From NCBI GenBank assembly GCA_038202885.1, contig JBBREP010000005.1, forward strand, positions 17,119-81,118: 64,000 nucleotides of DNA. Reading direction: 5' to 3'. The notes beneath the pieces are model-generated. The model saw only the letters and a program-made list of their open reading frames with translations, was not told where the DNA came from and searched no databases. Origin of the DNA: JBBREP01 sp038202885 (GTDB taxonomy: Bacteria > Actinomycetota > Acidimicrobiia > IMCC26256 > PALSA-610). A program made the translations under genes and the position numbers. This document shows positions 18,206-26,445 of this stretch, piece after piece; positions within the stretch are counted from its first letter, which is position 1, and each line of letters begins with the position of its first letter.

Positions 18206-18754
18206 GTGGAGCACAGGTCGACGGCCGCACTCGAAGCACAACTCGACGACGTGCGCCGCTCCCCGCTCGACGACGGGACGGTCGAACTCATCGTGCGGCG
18301 TCCGGCCGTCGGCGAACGCGACGTGGTCGAAGTCGGCGAGTTCGACGTGGGTGTGGGCCTCGTGGGCGACACCTGGTGTGAGCGCCCTAGTTCGCGTACG
18401 AGCGATCGTTCGCCGCATCCCGATATGCAGCTCAACATCATGAACGCGCGCGCCGCCGCCTGCGTCGCGATCGAACCCGACCGTTGGCCCCTCGCGGGCG
18501 ATCAGCTGTATCTCGACCTCGACGTGAGTTCGGCGAACCTGCCGGCCGGTACGCGGCTCGCGCTCGGCACCGTCGTGATCGAGGTGACGTCGCAACCCCA
18601 TCGCGGGTGCGCGAAGTTCTCCGAACGCTTCGGCCCCGACGCGGTCCGGTTCGTCAATTCACCAGTGGGACGCGAGCTGAACCTCCGCGGGATCTGTGCC
18701 CGGGTCATTGTCGGCGGCACCGTCCGGCGCGGGGATCGCGTGTCGAAGGTCTGA
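18206..18754 (+). CDS. MOSC-domain protein
   Basis: A 182-residue product from GTG 18206. MOSC domains are fused to or replace the C-terminal part of Mo-cofactor sulfurases and bind sulfur/Mo species. Visible features: PDMQLNIMNARAAACVAI, AGDQLYLDLDVSSANLPAGT, and a Cys in QPHRGCAKFSERFG at the position of the conserved MOSC cysteine. A short N-terminal stretch of about 60 residues precedes it. The gene ends inside the first copy of a 31-nt tandem repeat, which supplies its last codons and stop. Confidence 0.85.
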   Translation: MEHRSTAALEAQLDDVRRSPLDDGTVELIVRRPAVGERDVVEVGEFDVGVGLVGDTWCERPSSRTSDRSPHPDMQLNIMNARAAACVAIEPDRWPLAGDQLYLDLDVSSANLPAGTRLALGTVVIEVTSQPHRGCAKFSERFGPDAVRFVNSPVGRELNLRGICARVIVGGTVRRGDRVSKV

Positions 18755-18821
18755 GCACGCCAGGAGAGGCGTGTCGAAGGTCTGAGCACGCCGGGAGAGG
18801 CGTGTCGAAGGTCTGAGCACG
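18740..18821. repeat. 31-nt tandem repeat, 2.6 copies, with internal hairpins
   Basis: Copies begin at 18740, 18771 and 18802 (last partial, 20 nt). Each starts GTGTCGAAGGTCTGAGCACG; the spacer between full copies contains CACGCC(A/G)GGAGAGGCGTG, a 6-bp stem with a 6-nt loop. It lies between two convergent genes and includes the MOSC stop codon, so it may act as a bidirectional terminator or REP-like element. One base differs between the copies (A versus G after CACGCC). Confidence 0.85.
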
Positions 18822-18828
18822 TGCGTCT

Positions 18829-19785
18829 CTAGATGCCGTCGACGTAGATGCGGGCGACGACCGATTCGATGTCGGGTTCTTCGATCGTCAGATCACGGAT
18901 CTCGGCGACGGCGGCGACCCGAGCAATTGCTTCGGCCGCGGTCGTGGTGTCGCGGCGAAACCGCAACCATTGCCGAGGGCCTTCGACCTTGATCACTTCG
19001 GTGCCGAGCACTTCGAGTGGTGGCGCGGCAGCGACAAGATCGACCACAAGCGTGCGGTGCGGCTCGTATCGATCGCGGAGTGCGTCGAGTCCACCGTCGT
19101 AGATCACCCGGCCGTGATCGATGATGAGCAGACGCCCGCAGAGTCGTTCGATGTCGTCGAGGTCATGGGTGGTGAGGATGATTGTGGTGCCATATGTCTG
19201 GTTGCGCGCGGCGAGGAACTCGCGCACACGTGCCTTGCTGACCACGTCGAGCCCGATCGTTGGCTCGTCGAGGAACACCACCTCGGGATCGTGTAGGAGC
19301 GCGAACGTCAATTCGGCGCGCATCCGCTGACCAAGGCTCAGCTGGCGGACTGGCGTGCGCAGGAACGGGCCCATGTCGAGCAACTCGACGAGCTCGCCGA
19401 GTCGATGCGCGTGGGCCGTCGCGTCGACCCTGTACAGGTGGCGGTGTAGGTCGAAGCTGTCGACCAGCGGGAGATCCCACCAAAGTTGGCTGCGTTGTCC
19501 AAACACGACGCCAATCCGGCGAGCGAGTTCCGTGCGCTGGCGTGCAGGCACGAGCCCGTCGACTCGTATGTCGCCGCTCGTTGGTGTCAACACGCCCGTG
19601 AGCATCTTGATGGTCGTGCTCTTGCCGGCGCCGTTCGGACCGACGTAACCGACCATCTCACCCGCTTCGATGCTGAGGTTGACGGCGTCGACCGCGGTGA
19701 CGATCGTGCGTTCGCGCCGCAGCGCGCCGCGCTTGCGATACACGGTGAATTGCTTCACGAGATCGACGGCTTCGATCATGCTCAC
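18829..19785 (-). CDS. ABC-2 exporter ATP-binding protein (module 1)
   Basis: ATPase of an ABC exporter, 318 residues from GTG 19785, which overlaps the upstream permease stop (GTGA). Walker A GPNGAGKST, Q-loop around VVFGQRSQLWWDLP, signature LSLGQRMRAE, Walker B VVFLDEPTIGLD and H-loop TTHDLDD are all intact. The VFGQRSQLWWDL stretch and the two following ABC2_membrane_6-type permeases resemble actinobacterial exporters of unknown substrate, related to the viologen-exporter group. It shares the strand with module 2 upstream. Confidence 0.93.
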   Translation of the reverse strand: MSMIEAVDLVKQFTVYRKRGALRRERTIVTAVDAVNLSIEAGEMVGYVGPNGAGKSTTIKMLTGVLTPTSGDIRVDGLVPARQRTELARRIGVVFGQRSQLWWDLPLVDSFDLHRHLYRVDATAHAHRLGELVELLDMGPFLRTPVRQLSLGQRMRAELTFALLHDPEVVFLDEPTIGLDVVSKARVREFLAARNQTYGTTIILTTHDLDDIERLCGRLLIIDHGRVIYDGGLDALRDRYEPHRTLVVDLVAAAPPLEVLGTEVIKVEGPRQWLRFRRDTTTAAEAIARVAAVAEIRDLTIEEPDIESVVARIYVDGI

Positions 19786-20585
19786 GACCCAGTGCTCCGG
19801 TAGTGGCGCACCGACACCTGCCAAATCGCCATCGCTACTCCCAACGCAGCCCCTGCGACGATCGGACTCGCGTAGCGCAGCCAATGCGGCAGCGCCAACG
19901 GATCCGGCCGGTCAAGGATCGCCAAGGCTGGGAAGTACGCGACGAACGCGATGGGCACCAGGTACGCGACGAACCGCCGTACCCATGGCCCGTAGATCGA
20001 TACTGGATATTGGCTCGCAAAGTTGCCGCCGTACGTGAACGCGTTCGCGATCTCGCCCGCGCCGAGCGCGAAGAACTGGATACACGCACCCGCGATCCAG
20101 ATTGACGCGAAGATCGCTGCCGCGCATCCGATCGCGACGAAGCACATCGCTACGCGCGTGAGGCTCCACGCAATATCGAGTTGACTGATCGCCCAACCGA
20201 GCACGATCGCGGCCTGGAACATCTTGCCGAGCCGTCGGATCGCGAGGTCGGACGCCACCACCTGCAGCAGCGTGCCGACCGGGCGCAACAGCAGCACGTC
20301 GAAGCGACCGCTGCGGATCAGCTCGCTGAGGTCTTCGATGTGGCCGATGACGAGATCGGCGAGCGCGAACCCAACGCCTGACAGCCCGTAGAGGAATGCC
20401 ACCTGCGGCAACGACCAGGTTCCGAGCGCGTGGATGTGCTGGAACAACACGAGCACTGCGATGAAGTCGAGGAAGGTCACAGCGAAGCCCGTACTCGCCT
20501 CGATCATGAGCGACGTGCGGTACTGCATCTGGGCGCGCACTTGCGCCCCGACCATCAACCGCCAGAGGCGCCACGCGTCGGTCAT
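19782..20585 (-). CDS. ABC-2 exporter permease (module 1, second permease)
   Basis: A 267-residue integral membrane protein with about six hydrophobic segments, resembling PF06182 (ABC2_membrane_6) permeases: MQYRTSLMIEASTGFAVTFL, GRFDVLLLRPVGTLLQVV and YGGNFASQYPVSIYGPWVRR. ATG 20585 overlaps the first permease's stop (ATGA), and its stop overlaps the ATPase start. Together the three genes form one coupled exporter operon with two different permease subunits, probably a heterodimer. Substrate unknown. Confidence 0.9.
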   Translation of the reverse strand: MTDAWRLWRLMVGAQVRAQMQYRTSLMIEASTGFAVTFLDFIAVLVLFQHIHALGTWSLPQVAFLYGLSGVGFALADLVIGHIEDLSELIRSGRFDVLLLRPVGTLLQVVASDLAIRRLGKMFQAAIVLGWAISQLDIAWSLTRVAMCFVAIGCAAAIFASIWIAGACIQFFALGAGEIANAFTYGGNFASQYPVSIYGPWVRRFVAYLVPIAFVAYFPALAILDRPDPLALPHWLRYASPIVAGAALGVAMAIWQVSVRHYRSTGS

Positions 20586-21373
20586 CCGCCCTGCACCACC
20601 AGGCGTCTCGAGGCGACTCCGAGGATCGACCGACCGAGTGCGAGCAGCACAATCGTCCACACCAATTGCAGCGCAAGCGTGCCGCCAGCCCCGCGCAAGC
20701 CCAGGTAGACGTCGATCGGCCCTTGCACCATCGCGTACCACGGCAGCGCGCGCAGCACTGTCGCAAGCCACGGTGGATAGAACCCGATCGGCACGGTCAT
20801 GCCCGACAAACCGACGATGAGGAACGTGTGCAGCGCCAGTGGGCCGCGCCCATCGACGGTGAAGAACACCAAAAGGTTCATGATGAAGCGCATCGAGAAA
20901 CTCGCCATCACGGCGAGCGCGAGGCTGGCGAAGAAGGCCGCCCAACGCCATCCCGCGGGCGGGAGATACAACTCGACGATCGCAGCGCCGATCGCGAATT
21001 GGAGCACCGAGCGCATGAGAAATTGTTGCGACGCGCGCCCGATGTCGTCGCAGAACCACCAGGATTGAAAGTCGGCCGGACGCGCCAGATCGGTGGCGAG
21101 GTCGCCGGTCATGATCCGTTCGGCGATATCAGATTGGCGGAAGATCGCGACTGGTCCGATCATCGCTTGGGCCAGCCAGACATAGGCCAGCACGCGAGGC
21201 GCGTCGTACCCGGCGATCGGATGACCGGCCGAGCGAATCGCCGCGAGCATGATCGCTCCGATCAGGAGACCGAACACAGTGTTGGCAACCATGGCCGCGA
21301 AGTTCGCGGCGCGATAGGTGGCGTGGCGGCGAAAGCCGCGCCGTACCAACTCGAACGCCAATCGCCCGGTCAT
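20582..21373 (-). CDS. ABC-2 exporter permease (module 1, first permease)
   Basis: A 263-residue membrane protein with about six transmembrane segments and the same family traits as its partner: RHATYRAANFAAMVANTVFG at the first helix, AERIMTGDLATDLARPADF as the cytoplasmic loop, and a C-terminal helix VWTIVLLALGRSILGV. Its stop overlaps the partner permease start. A 48-nt gap separates it from the upstream module 2 permease, so all five genes could be one transcript; whether the modules cooperate is unknown. Confidence 0.9.
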   Translation of the reverse strand: MTGRLAFELVRRGFRRHATYRAANFAAMVANTVFGLLIGAIMLAAIRSAGHPIAGYDAPRVLAYVWLAQAMIGPVAIFRQSDIAERIMTGDLATDLARPADFQSWWFCDDIGRASQQFLMRSVLQFAIGAAIVELYLPPAGWRWAAFFASLALAVMASFSMRFIMNLLVFFTVDGRGPLALHTFLIVGLSGMTVPIGFYPPWLATVLRALPWYAMVQGPIDVYLGLRGAGGTLALQLVWTIVLLALGRSILGVASRRLVVQGG

Positions 21374-21421
21374 CGGACCGTGGTCATACCGAGTGCTGCT
21401 CGAAGCGGCTCACGCAACACC

Positions 21422-22210
21422 TCACGAGTAGCGCGTCACGAGCCCGCGCCGGCGGAATACGCCGAGGAGCCAGGTGGCACATGCGAAGGTGGCTGCGAAG
21501 AACACCACGGTGCCGATCAACGACGCGCCGAGCGTGCCCCACGGCAACGGCTTGCCGGCCAGCACTGTGCGCAATGCTGCAAACGCCTTGGTCGTGGGCA
21601 GTACTTGCGCGACCACGTTGAGGCCTCGGGGCAATGCCGCTGCGGGGAAGAACACACCCGAGAATGCGAGCAGCATGTAGTTGAAGCCGAAGATGAGGAT
21701 CTCGGCGCTCTGCCCGAACCGCAGTACGAGACCCACAGCGAGCATCGCGAGCGCCCAACCGTTCAGCACGAGGAGCGCGCCGATCGGGATCACCGACCAT
21801 CCCACCGACGACAGGTCGAAGCCGAAGAAGACGATCGTCGCGACGGTGAGCGTGAGCAGGCACAGTGCGAGTTTGAGGAGGCCGAAGAGTGCGATGCCGA
21901 CGATGTACTCGATCTCGGTGACGGGCGTGGTGAGGACGTTGAGAATGTTGCGCGTCCAGGTTTCTTCGTTCACTCCGAGCGCGATCGAGAACTGCGCCTG
22001 GGTAAACGTCCAGAAGAGCAGGATCCCCGCGAGGAGGTACGGCGTCGATGCGCGCGACGACGGCGTCTCGCGCGCCACGAACGCACCCAGCGAACCCCAG
22101 AGCAAGACGTCCATGAGGGGCCAGAACGAGATCTCGAAGAAGCGATGCGGCGACCGACGCAACACGATCCAATGCCGGCGCATGACCGCACGTATGCGTA
22201 CGGCGCTCAC
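21422..22210 (-). CDS. ABC-2 type exporter permease (module 2)
   Basis: A 262-residue membrane protein of the ABC2_membrane type with six predicted helices, including HRFFEISFWPLMDVLLWGSL at helix 1, an amphipathic loop ETWTRNILNVLTTPVTEIEY and NYMLLAFSGVFFPAAALP. The GTG start at 22210 overlaps the ATPase stop by 4 nt (GTGA), so the pair is translationally coupled. It belongs to a more common ABC-2 family than module 1's permeases. Substrate not predictable; drug or polysaccharide export are possibilities only. Confidence 0.9.
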   Translation of the reverse strand: MSAVRIRAVMRRHWIVLRRSPHRFFEISFWPLMDVLLWGSLGAFVARETPSSRASTPYLLAGILLFWTFTQAQFSIALGVNEETWTRNILNVLTTPVTEIEYIVGIALFGLLKLALCLLTLTVATIVFFGFDLSSVGWSVIPIGALLVLNGWALAMLAVGLVLRFGQSAEILIFGFNYMLLAFSGVFFPAAALPRGLNVVAQVLPTTKAFAALRTVLAGKPLPWGTLGASLIGTVVFFAATFACATWLLGVFRRRGLVTRYS

Positions 22211-23010
22211 GGCTGTCCACCGCCGCGCGTGCCGCGGACGCCCTCGACACGCTGGCGGTCATCCGCGCCACCTTCGCGCGCTCGTGCCGCCACTTCGAGG
22301 AATGCACCTTCGAGGTCGTCGGTCTCGAAGTCGATCGCGATCGACGCTGGCGATCCGTCGGCCACGATGCGTCCGTGCGCCAGCATGACCACCCGTTCGC
22401 ACAGCGTTTCGACCTCGCGCATGTTGTGGCTCGTGACGAGGAGCGTGGTACCGAGCTCGCGGTGGATCTCCAGCAAGGCAGATCGAACGCGCCCGGCCAC
22501 ATCGGGGTCGAGCGACGCGGTTGGTTCGTCGAGTACGAGCAGCCGCGGCCGGTGCAGCGTCGACTTGACGATCGACACCAGCGTGCGCTGGCCCGAGGAC
22601 AGCTCCCGACTCTGCTGATCGGCGAGATGTCCGATGCCGAAGCGCTCAATCGCCTCGTCGATGACCGGGGCCGGGCGCCGGATGCCGTAGAAGCCGGCGA
22701 AGATTGTGAGCGCCTCGCGCACCTTCAGGTTTTCGGGAAGCGGGAGATAGCCGGCCACGAAACCAACGGCCCCCAGCGCCTTCGATCGGTGCCGGGGGAG
22801 TCGAAACCCGGCCAGGTCGATGGTCCCGCCGTCGGGGGTGACCACACCGAGGATCATCAGCAGGGTCGTCGTCTTCCCTGCGCCGTTCGGACCGAGCAGC
22901 CCCACGCGCGCGCACGCCGGCACGACGAGATCAATGCCATCGACCGCGGTCTTGTCACGAAACTGCTTCGTCAGCGAGCGCGCGACAACGACGTCTCCAG
23001 GAATGGACAC
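22207..23010 (-). CDS. ABC exporter ATP-binding protein (module 2)
   Basis: A 267-residue ATPase from GTG 23010. Walker A GPNGAGKTTT, signature LSSGQRTLVS, Walker B LLVLDEPTASLD and H-loop TSHNMRE are intact; a DrrA/CcmA-like fold is likely. The last 25 residues (REGGADDRQRVEGVRGTRGG) are charged and low-complexity. It is the first gene of the five-gene run 23010-18829 and is divergent from thrH across about 120 nt, where the promoters must lie. Confidence 0.93.
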   Translation of the reverse strand: MSIPGDVVVARSLTKQFRDKTAVDGIDLVVPACARVGLLGPNGAGKTTTLLMILGVVTPDGGTIDLAGFRLPRHRSKALGAVGFVAGYLPLPENLKVREALTIFAGFYGIRRPAPVIDEAIERFGIGHLADQQSRELSSGQRTLVSIVKSTLHRPRLLVLDEPTASLDPDVAGRVRSALLEIHRELGTTLLVTSHNMREVETLCERVVMLAHGRIVADGSPASIAIDFETDDLEGAFLEVAARAREGGADDRQRVEGVRGTRGGGQP

Positions 23011-23128
23011 CGCGGCAATCTAACGGCGCGCCACCCGGCGAGCTCCGCTGATTTCCGGTGCCGCGGCGCCGTCTCGGGTCGGGGCTCGGGTTCGCCGAGC
23101 CGACTTGCTCGCGGCGACACTGGCCCAC

Positions 23129-23773
23129 ATGACGGACGCCACCCACTCCCGAGCCACACAACAGACCGTCGTGACGCTCGATCTCGAGGGCGTGCTCGTG
23201 CCCGAGATTTGGGTCGCCGTCGCCGAGCGGACAGGCATCGACGCGTTGCGGCGCACCACACGCGACGAACCCGACTACGACGTGCTCATGAAGGGCAGGC
23301 TTGCACTGCTGCAACAGCACGGCCTACGGCTGGGCGACATCACCGACGTGATCGCGAGCATCGCTCCCCTGCCCGGCGCGCGCGACTTCCTCGACGATCT
23401 CCGCAGTCGCACGCAGGTGCTGATCCTGTCCGACACCTTCGAACAGTTCGCGCGGCCGCTCATGCTGCAACTCGGATGGCCCACGCTGTTGTGCCACCGC
23501 CTCATCGTCGACGCCGACGATCGCATCGCCGACTACGAGCTGCGACTCCCCGACCAGAAGCGTTGCGCCGTCGAGGCGTTCCACGGGCTTCGCTATCAAG
23601 TGCTGGCGGCGGGCGACTCCTACAACGACATCGCGATGCTGCTCGCCGCCGACGTCGGTGTGCTCTTTCGGGCCCCGGACACCGTCAAAGCGCAATATCC
23701 TCAACTTCGCGCGGTCGAGACCTACGACGATCTCGCGGCTGCACTCGTCACACCCGCGCCGCGCGCGGAGTGA
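23129..23773 (+). CDS. thrH: Bifunctional phosphoserine phosphatase / homoserine phosphotransferase ThrH
   Basis: HAD-superfamily enzyme that dephosphorylates phosphoserine and can transfer phosphate to homoserine, linking serine and threonine synthesis. The 214-residue product has motif I LDLEGVLVPE (with Glu replacing the second Asp, as in ThrH), motif II ILSDTF, the conserved Lys in LPDQKR and motif III/IV AAGDSYNDIAML. ATG 23129 is favoured over an in-frame ATG at 23105. Length matches ThrH (about 205). It stands alone with no thr or ser genes adjacent. Confidence 0.93.
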   Translation: MTDATHSRATQQTVVTLDLEGVLVPEIWVAVAERTGIDALRRTTRDEPDYDVLMKGRLALLQQHGLRLGDITDVIASIAPLPGARDFLDDLRSRTQVLILSDTFEQFARPLMLQLGWPTLLCHRLIVDADDRIADYELRLPDQKRCAVEAFHGLRYQVLAAGDSYNDIAMLLAADVGVLFRAPDTVKAQYPQLRAVETYDDLAAALVTPAPRAE

Positions 23774-23867
23774 TTTCGTAGCGGAGCCGACGCGAGCGGG
23801 AGCGATGTTGTGTCCTCGGCGTCGGCAAGACGCACCTCGCTACGGAGGTCCTGGCAGGCTGAAACGT

Positions 23868-23917
23868 GACCGTGTGCCGCGATTTCGGGCGATCGCCTGA
23901 AATCGCGGCACACGGTC
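23868..23917. terminator. 50-bp near-perfect palindrome between convergent genes
   Basis: Left arm GACCGTGTGCCGCGATTTC (23868-23886) pairs perfectly with GAAATCGCGGCACACGGTC (23899-23917); the centre GGCGATCGCC is itself palindromic, with a single G/T mismatch at each edge of the spacer. It lies downstream of thrH and of the convergent small gene ending at 23921, so a bidirectional terminator is the simplest reading. There is no T-run. The length is unusually great for a terminator, so a cruciform or protein-binding site is also possible. Confidence 0.6.
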
Positions 23918-23920
23918 GAC

Positions 23921-24157
23921 TCAGGTTGGGGAGGACCTGAGCGGGTGGATGAGCGCGGCGAGGCTTCGCCGGCGGGCGGGTGTCGCCGTGGCTGCGCGCG
24001 CTTCCGCGGTGTCGCACAGCGGTGGTGGCGTCGCATTGCGTTCGGCGGCTCGGGCGCGCGTGACGAGGCGCCTCGTGGCCGCGGCCCTCTGGTGTTCGTC
24101 GATCTTTCCTCGGGCCAATTCGGCCAACATTTCGGGGTGCACGGTTCCTCGTCTCAT
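23921..24157 (-). CDS. Small hypothetical protein, Arg/Ala-rich
   Basis: A 78-residue product, beginning MRRGTVHPEMLAELARGKID. It is helical and very basic (Arg/Ala-rich), with no recognised domain, signal peptide or membrane segment. It is divergent from the WYL regulator gene, with the operator-like repeat between them, and converges on thrH at the palindrome. Similar short proteins with an N-terminal HPE(L/M) stretch occur in actinobacteria, but I cannot assign a function. Moderately confident it is coding. Confidence 0.5.
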   Translation of the reverse strand: MRRGTVHPEMLAELARGKIDEHQRAAATRRLVTRARAAERNATPPPLCDTAEARAATATPARRRSLAALIHPLRSSPT

Positions 24158-24205
24158 ATCCCACGTGTGTGCCTACACCGTTATATTTCTCACCGATCGT
24201 ACGGC

Positions 24206-24233
24206 GATACCCTGACATCTACTGTCAGGTATC
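24206..24233. promoter_or_regulatory. Operator-like inverted repeat upstream of WYL regulator
   Basis: The sequence reads GATACCcTGACA-TCTAC-TGTCAGGTATC: an 11-bp inverted repeat with a 5-nt spacer and one extra C in the left arm. The core TGACA-N5-TGTCA resembles sites bound by YafY-type HTH/WYL repressors upstream of their own genes. It lies 18 nt before the GTG start at 24252, so autoregulation of that gene is likely, and possibly of the divergent small gene. Also AT-richer than its surroundings (TTATATTTCT at 24181-24190). Confidence 0.7.
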
Positions 24234-24251
24234 CGCGAATAGTCTTGGCCG

Positions 24252-25259
24252 GTGCGCGCGGCCCGTCTCGTCTCGATGCTGCTCCTGTTGCAGCAGCGAG
24301 GTCGGCTGACCGCAGAGCAACTCGCCGCCGAGCTCGAGGTGTCAGTGCGCACGATCTACCGCGACCTCGAAGCGCTGAGCGCGTCGGGGGTTCCCGTCTA
24401 TTCAGAGCCGGGCCGCAATGGCGGCAGCCAGCTCGTGCAGGGGTACCGGACCCGGCTCACCGGTCTCACCACCAAGGAGGCCGAGGCGCTGTTCGCATCG
24501 GGGATCTCCGGTCCGATCGGTGAGCTCGGACTCGGCACCGTGCTCGGCGCCGCGCAGCTGAAGCTCCTCGCCGCACTGCCGAAGGAGCTCGCAGAACGCG
24601 CGGCACTCGCGCAACAGCGCTTCCACTTCGATGCGCCGGGTTGGTTTCGTGGCGAGCGCAATGATCCACATCTCGCTGCACTCTCAAGCGCGGTGTGGGA
24701 AGACCGTTGTGTCGCCATCGAATACCGCCACCCCGGCTCGAGCAAACCCGCACCGCGCCGCCTGGAACCGCTCGGACTCGTGTGCAAGGGGGGCGTCTGG
24801 TATCTCGTCGCGACGCGCGACGGTGAGATGCGCACCTACCGTGTCTCGCGCATCCAGACACTGACAGTCCTCGATGAACAATTCGACCGCCCGCCCGACT
24901 TCGATCTTGAGCGCTACTGGGATGCAACGGTCGCGACCGTCGAGACGTTGCCGCCCCCCGTCGATGTCGTGGTGCGCGCGTCGTCCGCCGGACTCGATGC
25001 GCTGCGCCCGATGACCCACCATTTCGGCGTCGTACTGGTCGCCCACGAGACTGCCGACGACAGCGGCTGGCACGAATGCCGCCTCGTGTTCGAGAATCTC
25101 GACGACGCCTTCATCGATCTCATCCGGCTGGCCGCCGATGTCGAGGTGCTGACGCCCGCCGCGTTGCGCGCGACCGTGGCCGGCGCGGCCCGAGCAATGA
25201 CGGCGCTCTATTCGGCGTCGACCAGGTCGAGCACCTCGTCGAGGCGCCGGGTCAGGTAG
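24252..25259 (+). CDS. YafY-type HTH/WYL transcriptional regulator
   Basis: A 335-residue regulator from GTG 24252. The N-terminus is an HTH_11-type DNA-binding domain (LTAEQLAAELEVSVRTIYRD), with a middle linker and a WYL domain around residues 155-215 (IEYRHP...GGVWYLVA), then a C-terminal WCX-like domain. It is distinct from PafB/PafC. Its last 52 nt overlap the convergent sigma-factor gene, and the last 16 residues (STRSSTSSRRRVR-like) are low-complexity read from that overlap. An operator-like repeat precedes it. Confidence 0.92.
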   Translation: MRAARLVSMLLLLQQRGRLTAEQLAAELEVSVRTIYRDLEALSASGVPVYSEPGRNGGSQLVQGYRTRLTGLTTKEAEALFASGISGPIGELGLGTVLGAAQLKLLAALPKELAERAALAQQRFHFDAPGWFRGERNDPHLAALSSAVWEDRCVAIEYRHPGSSKPAPRRLEPLGLVCKGGVWYLVATRDGEMRTYRVSRIQTLTVLDEQFDRPPDFDLERYWDATVATVETLPPPVDVVVRASSAGLDALRPMTHHFGVVLVAHETADDSGWHECRLVFENLDDAFIDLIRLAADVEVLTPAALRATVAGAARAMTALYSASTRSSTSSRRRVR

Positions 25260-26386
25260 CGACGCTCGGCGTCGGTGCCCACGTGTTCGAGCGCGGCGCG
25301 GTACTCCCCCGCCGAGTCGGCGTATCGGTGGAGTCGGCGCAACAGGTCGGCCCGCGTCGCGGGCAGCAGGTAGTAACCGGCCAGCGCCTGTGACGCTCGG
25401 AGTTCGTCGACGAGCACCAGGCCTGCGCCGGGGCCGTCGGCCATCGCCACCGCGACCGCACGGTTGAGTTCCACCACCGGTGACGGCGCGATCGCGGCGA
25501 GCTGCCCGTAGAGCACGGCAATCTCGGCCCAGTCCGTCGACGTTGCCTGCTCGGCTCGTGCGTGGCACGCCGCGATGGCCGCCTGCACTTGGTAGCGGCC
25601 AGGTTGGCGCCGGCGAAGTGCGGCGTCGAGCAACGCCAGGCCCTCGTCGATCATGTCGCGCCGCCAGCGCGTGCGGTCCTGGGCTTCGAGCGGCACCAGA
25701 TCGCCGGCTTCGTCGACACGCGCCACCCGTCGCGAATCTTGGAGCAACATCAACGCGAGTAGGCCGACGGCTTCGGGCTCGTCGGGCATCAGCACCACCA
25801 GGGTGCGCGCAAGCCCGGTGGCATCGGTGCACAATTGCTCCCGCGTGAGATCGGCGCCCGCGGTCGCGGCGTATCCCTCGTTGAACAACAGGTACACCAC
25901 CGCGAGCACTGCGCCCGTGCGTTCGGGCAGCAGATGGTCGGGCGGCACACGATATGGGATGCCGGCGTTGCGGATCTTGTGCTTGGCCCGCACGAGGCGC
26001 TGCGCCATCGTCGCCTCCGCCACGAGGAACGCCCGCGCGATCTCCGGCGTGGTGAGCCCCACCAACGTCCGCAGCGTCAACGCCACCTGCGCGTCGATGG
26101 CCAGCGCTGGATGACAGCACGTGAAGATCAGGCGCAACCGGTCGTCGTCGATACCGCCATCGCCCAGCACATCGGTTGCCTCGGTCATCAGCGCAACCTC
26201 TCGCAGCTTGGCGGCACCGTTCGCGGCGCGCCGCAACGAATCAATCGCGCGGTTGCGAGCCGTCGTGGTGAGCCAAGCACCGGGGCGACGCGGCACGCCC
26301 TCGCGCCGCCAATGGTCGATGGCGAGCGCGAAGGCGTCCTGCGCACATTCTTCGGCGAGGTCCCAGTCGCCGGTGGTGCGGATCAC
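25208..26386 (-). CDS. ECF-type RNA polymerase sigma factor with C-terminal TPR-like extension
   Basis: Group ECF42-like sigma factor: sigma-2 helices (WDLAEECAQDAFALAIDHW, PGAWLTTTARNRAID), sigma-4 (ALTLRTLVGLTTPEIARAFL), and a long C-terminal extension of about 200 residues with TPR-like helices. The family pairs with YCII/DGPF proteins, as here. From GTG 26386 it is 392 residues, but family homology continues upstream in frame for about 21 more codons (…EAAVAAAFGEEWGRVV) to 26449, where a GTG overlapping the YCII stop would be expected and GTA is found. The start is therefore uncertain. Confidence 0.88.
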   Translation of the reverse strand: MIRTTGDWDLAEECAQDAFALAIDHWRREGVPRRPGAWLTTTARNRAIDSLRRAANGAAKLREVALMTEATDVLGDGGIDDDRLRLIFTCCHPALAIDAQVALTLRTLVGLTTPEIARAFLVAEATMAQRLVRAKHKIRNAGIPYRVPPDHLLPERTGAVLAVVYLLFNEGYAATAGADLTREQLCTDATGLARTLVVLMPDEPEAVGLLALMLLQDSRRVARVDEAGDLVPLEAQDRTRWRRDMIDEGLALLDAALRRRQPGRYQVQAAIAACHARAEQATSTDWAEIAVLYGQLAAIAPSPVVELNRAVAVAMADGPGAGLVLVDELRASQALAGYYLLPATRADLLRRLHRYADSAGEYRAALEHVGTDAERRYLTRRLDEVLDLVDAE

Positions 26387-26445
26387 CGCAGCGACGACCC
26401 GACCCCATTCCTCACCGAAGGCCGCCGCAACCGCAGCCTCGGCGC

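Noticed and set aside
18740..18821. CRISPR-like array
   Set aside because: Units are contiguous without unique spacers; a simple tandem repeat.
20666..22618. A 650-residue open frame on the plus strand
   Set aside because: It lies antisense to three transporter genes with clear motifs; long antisense frames are common in GC-rich DNA, and this one has no family motif.
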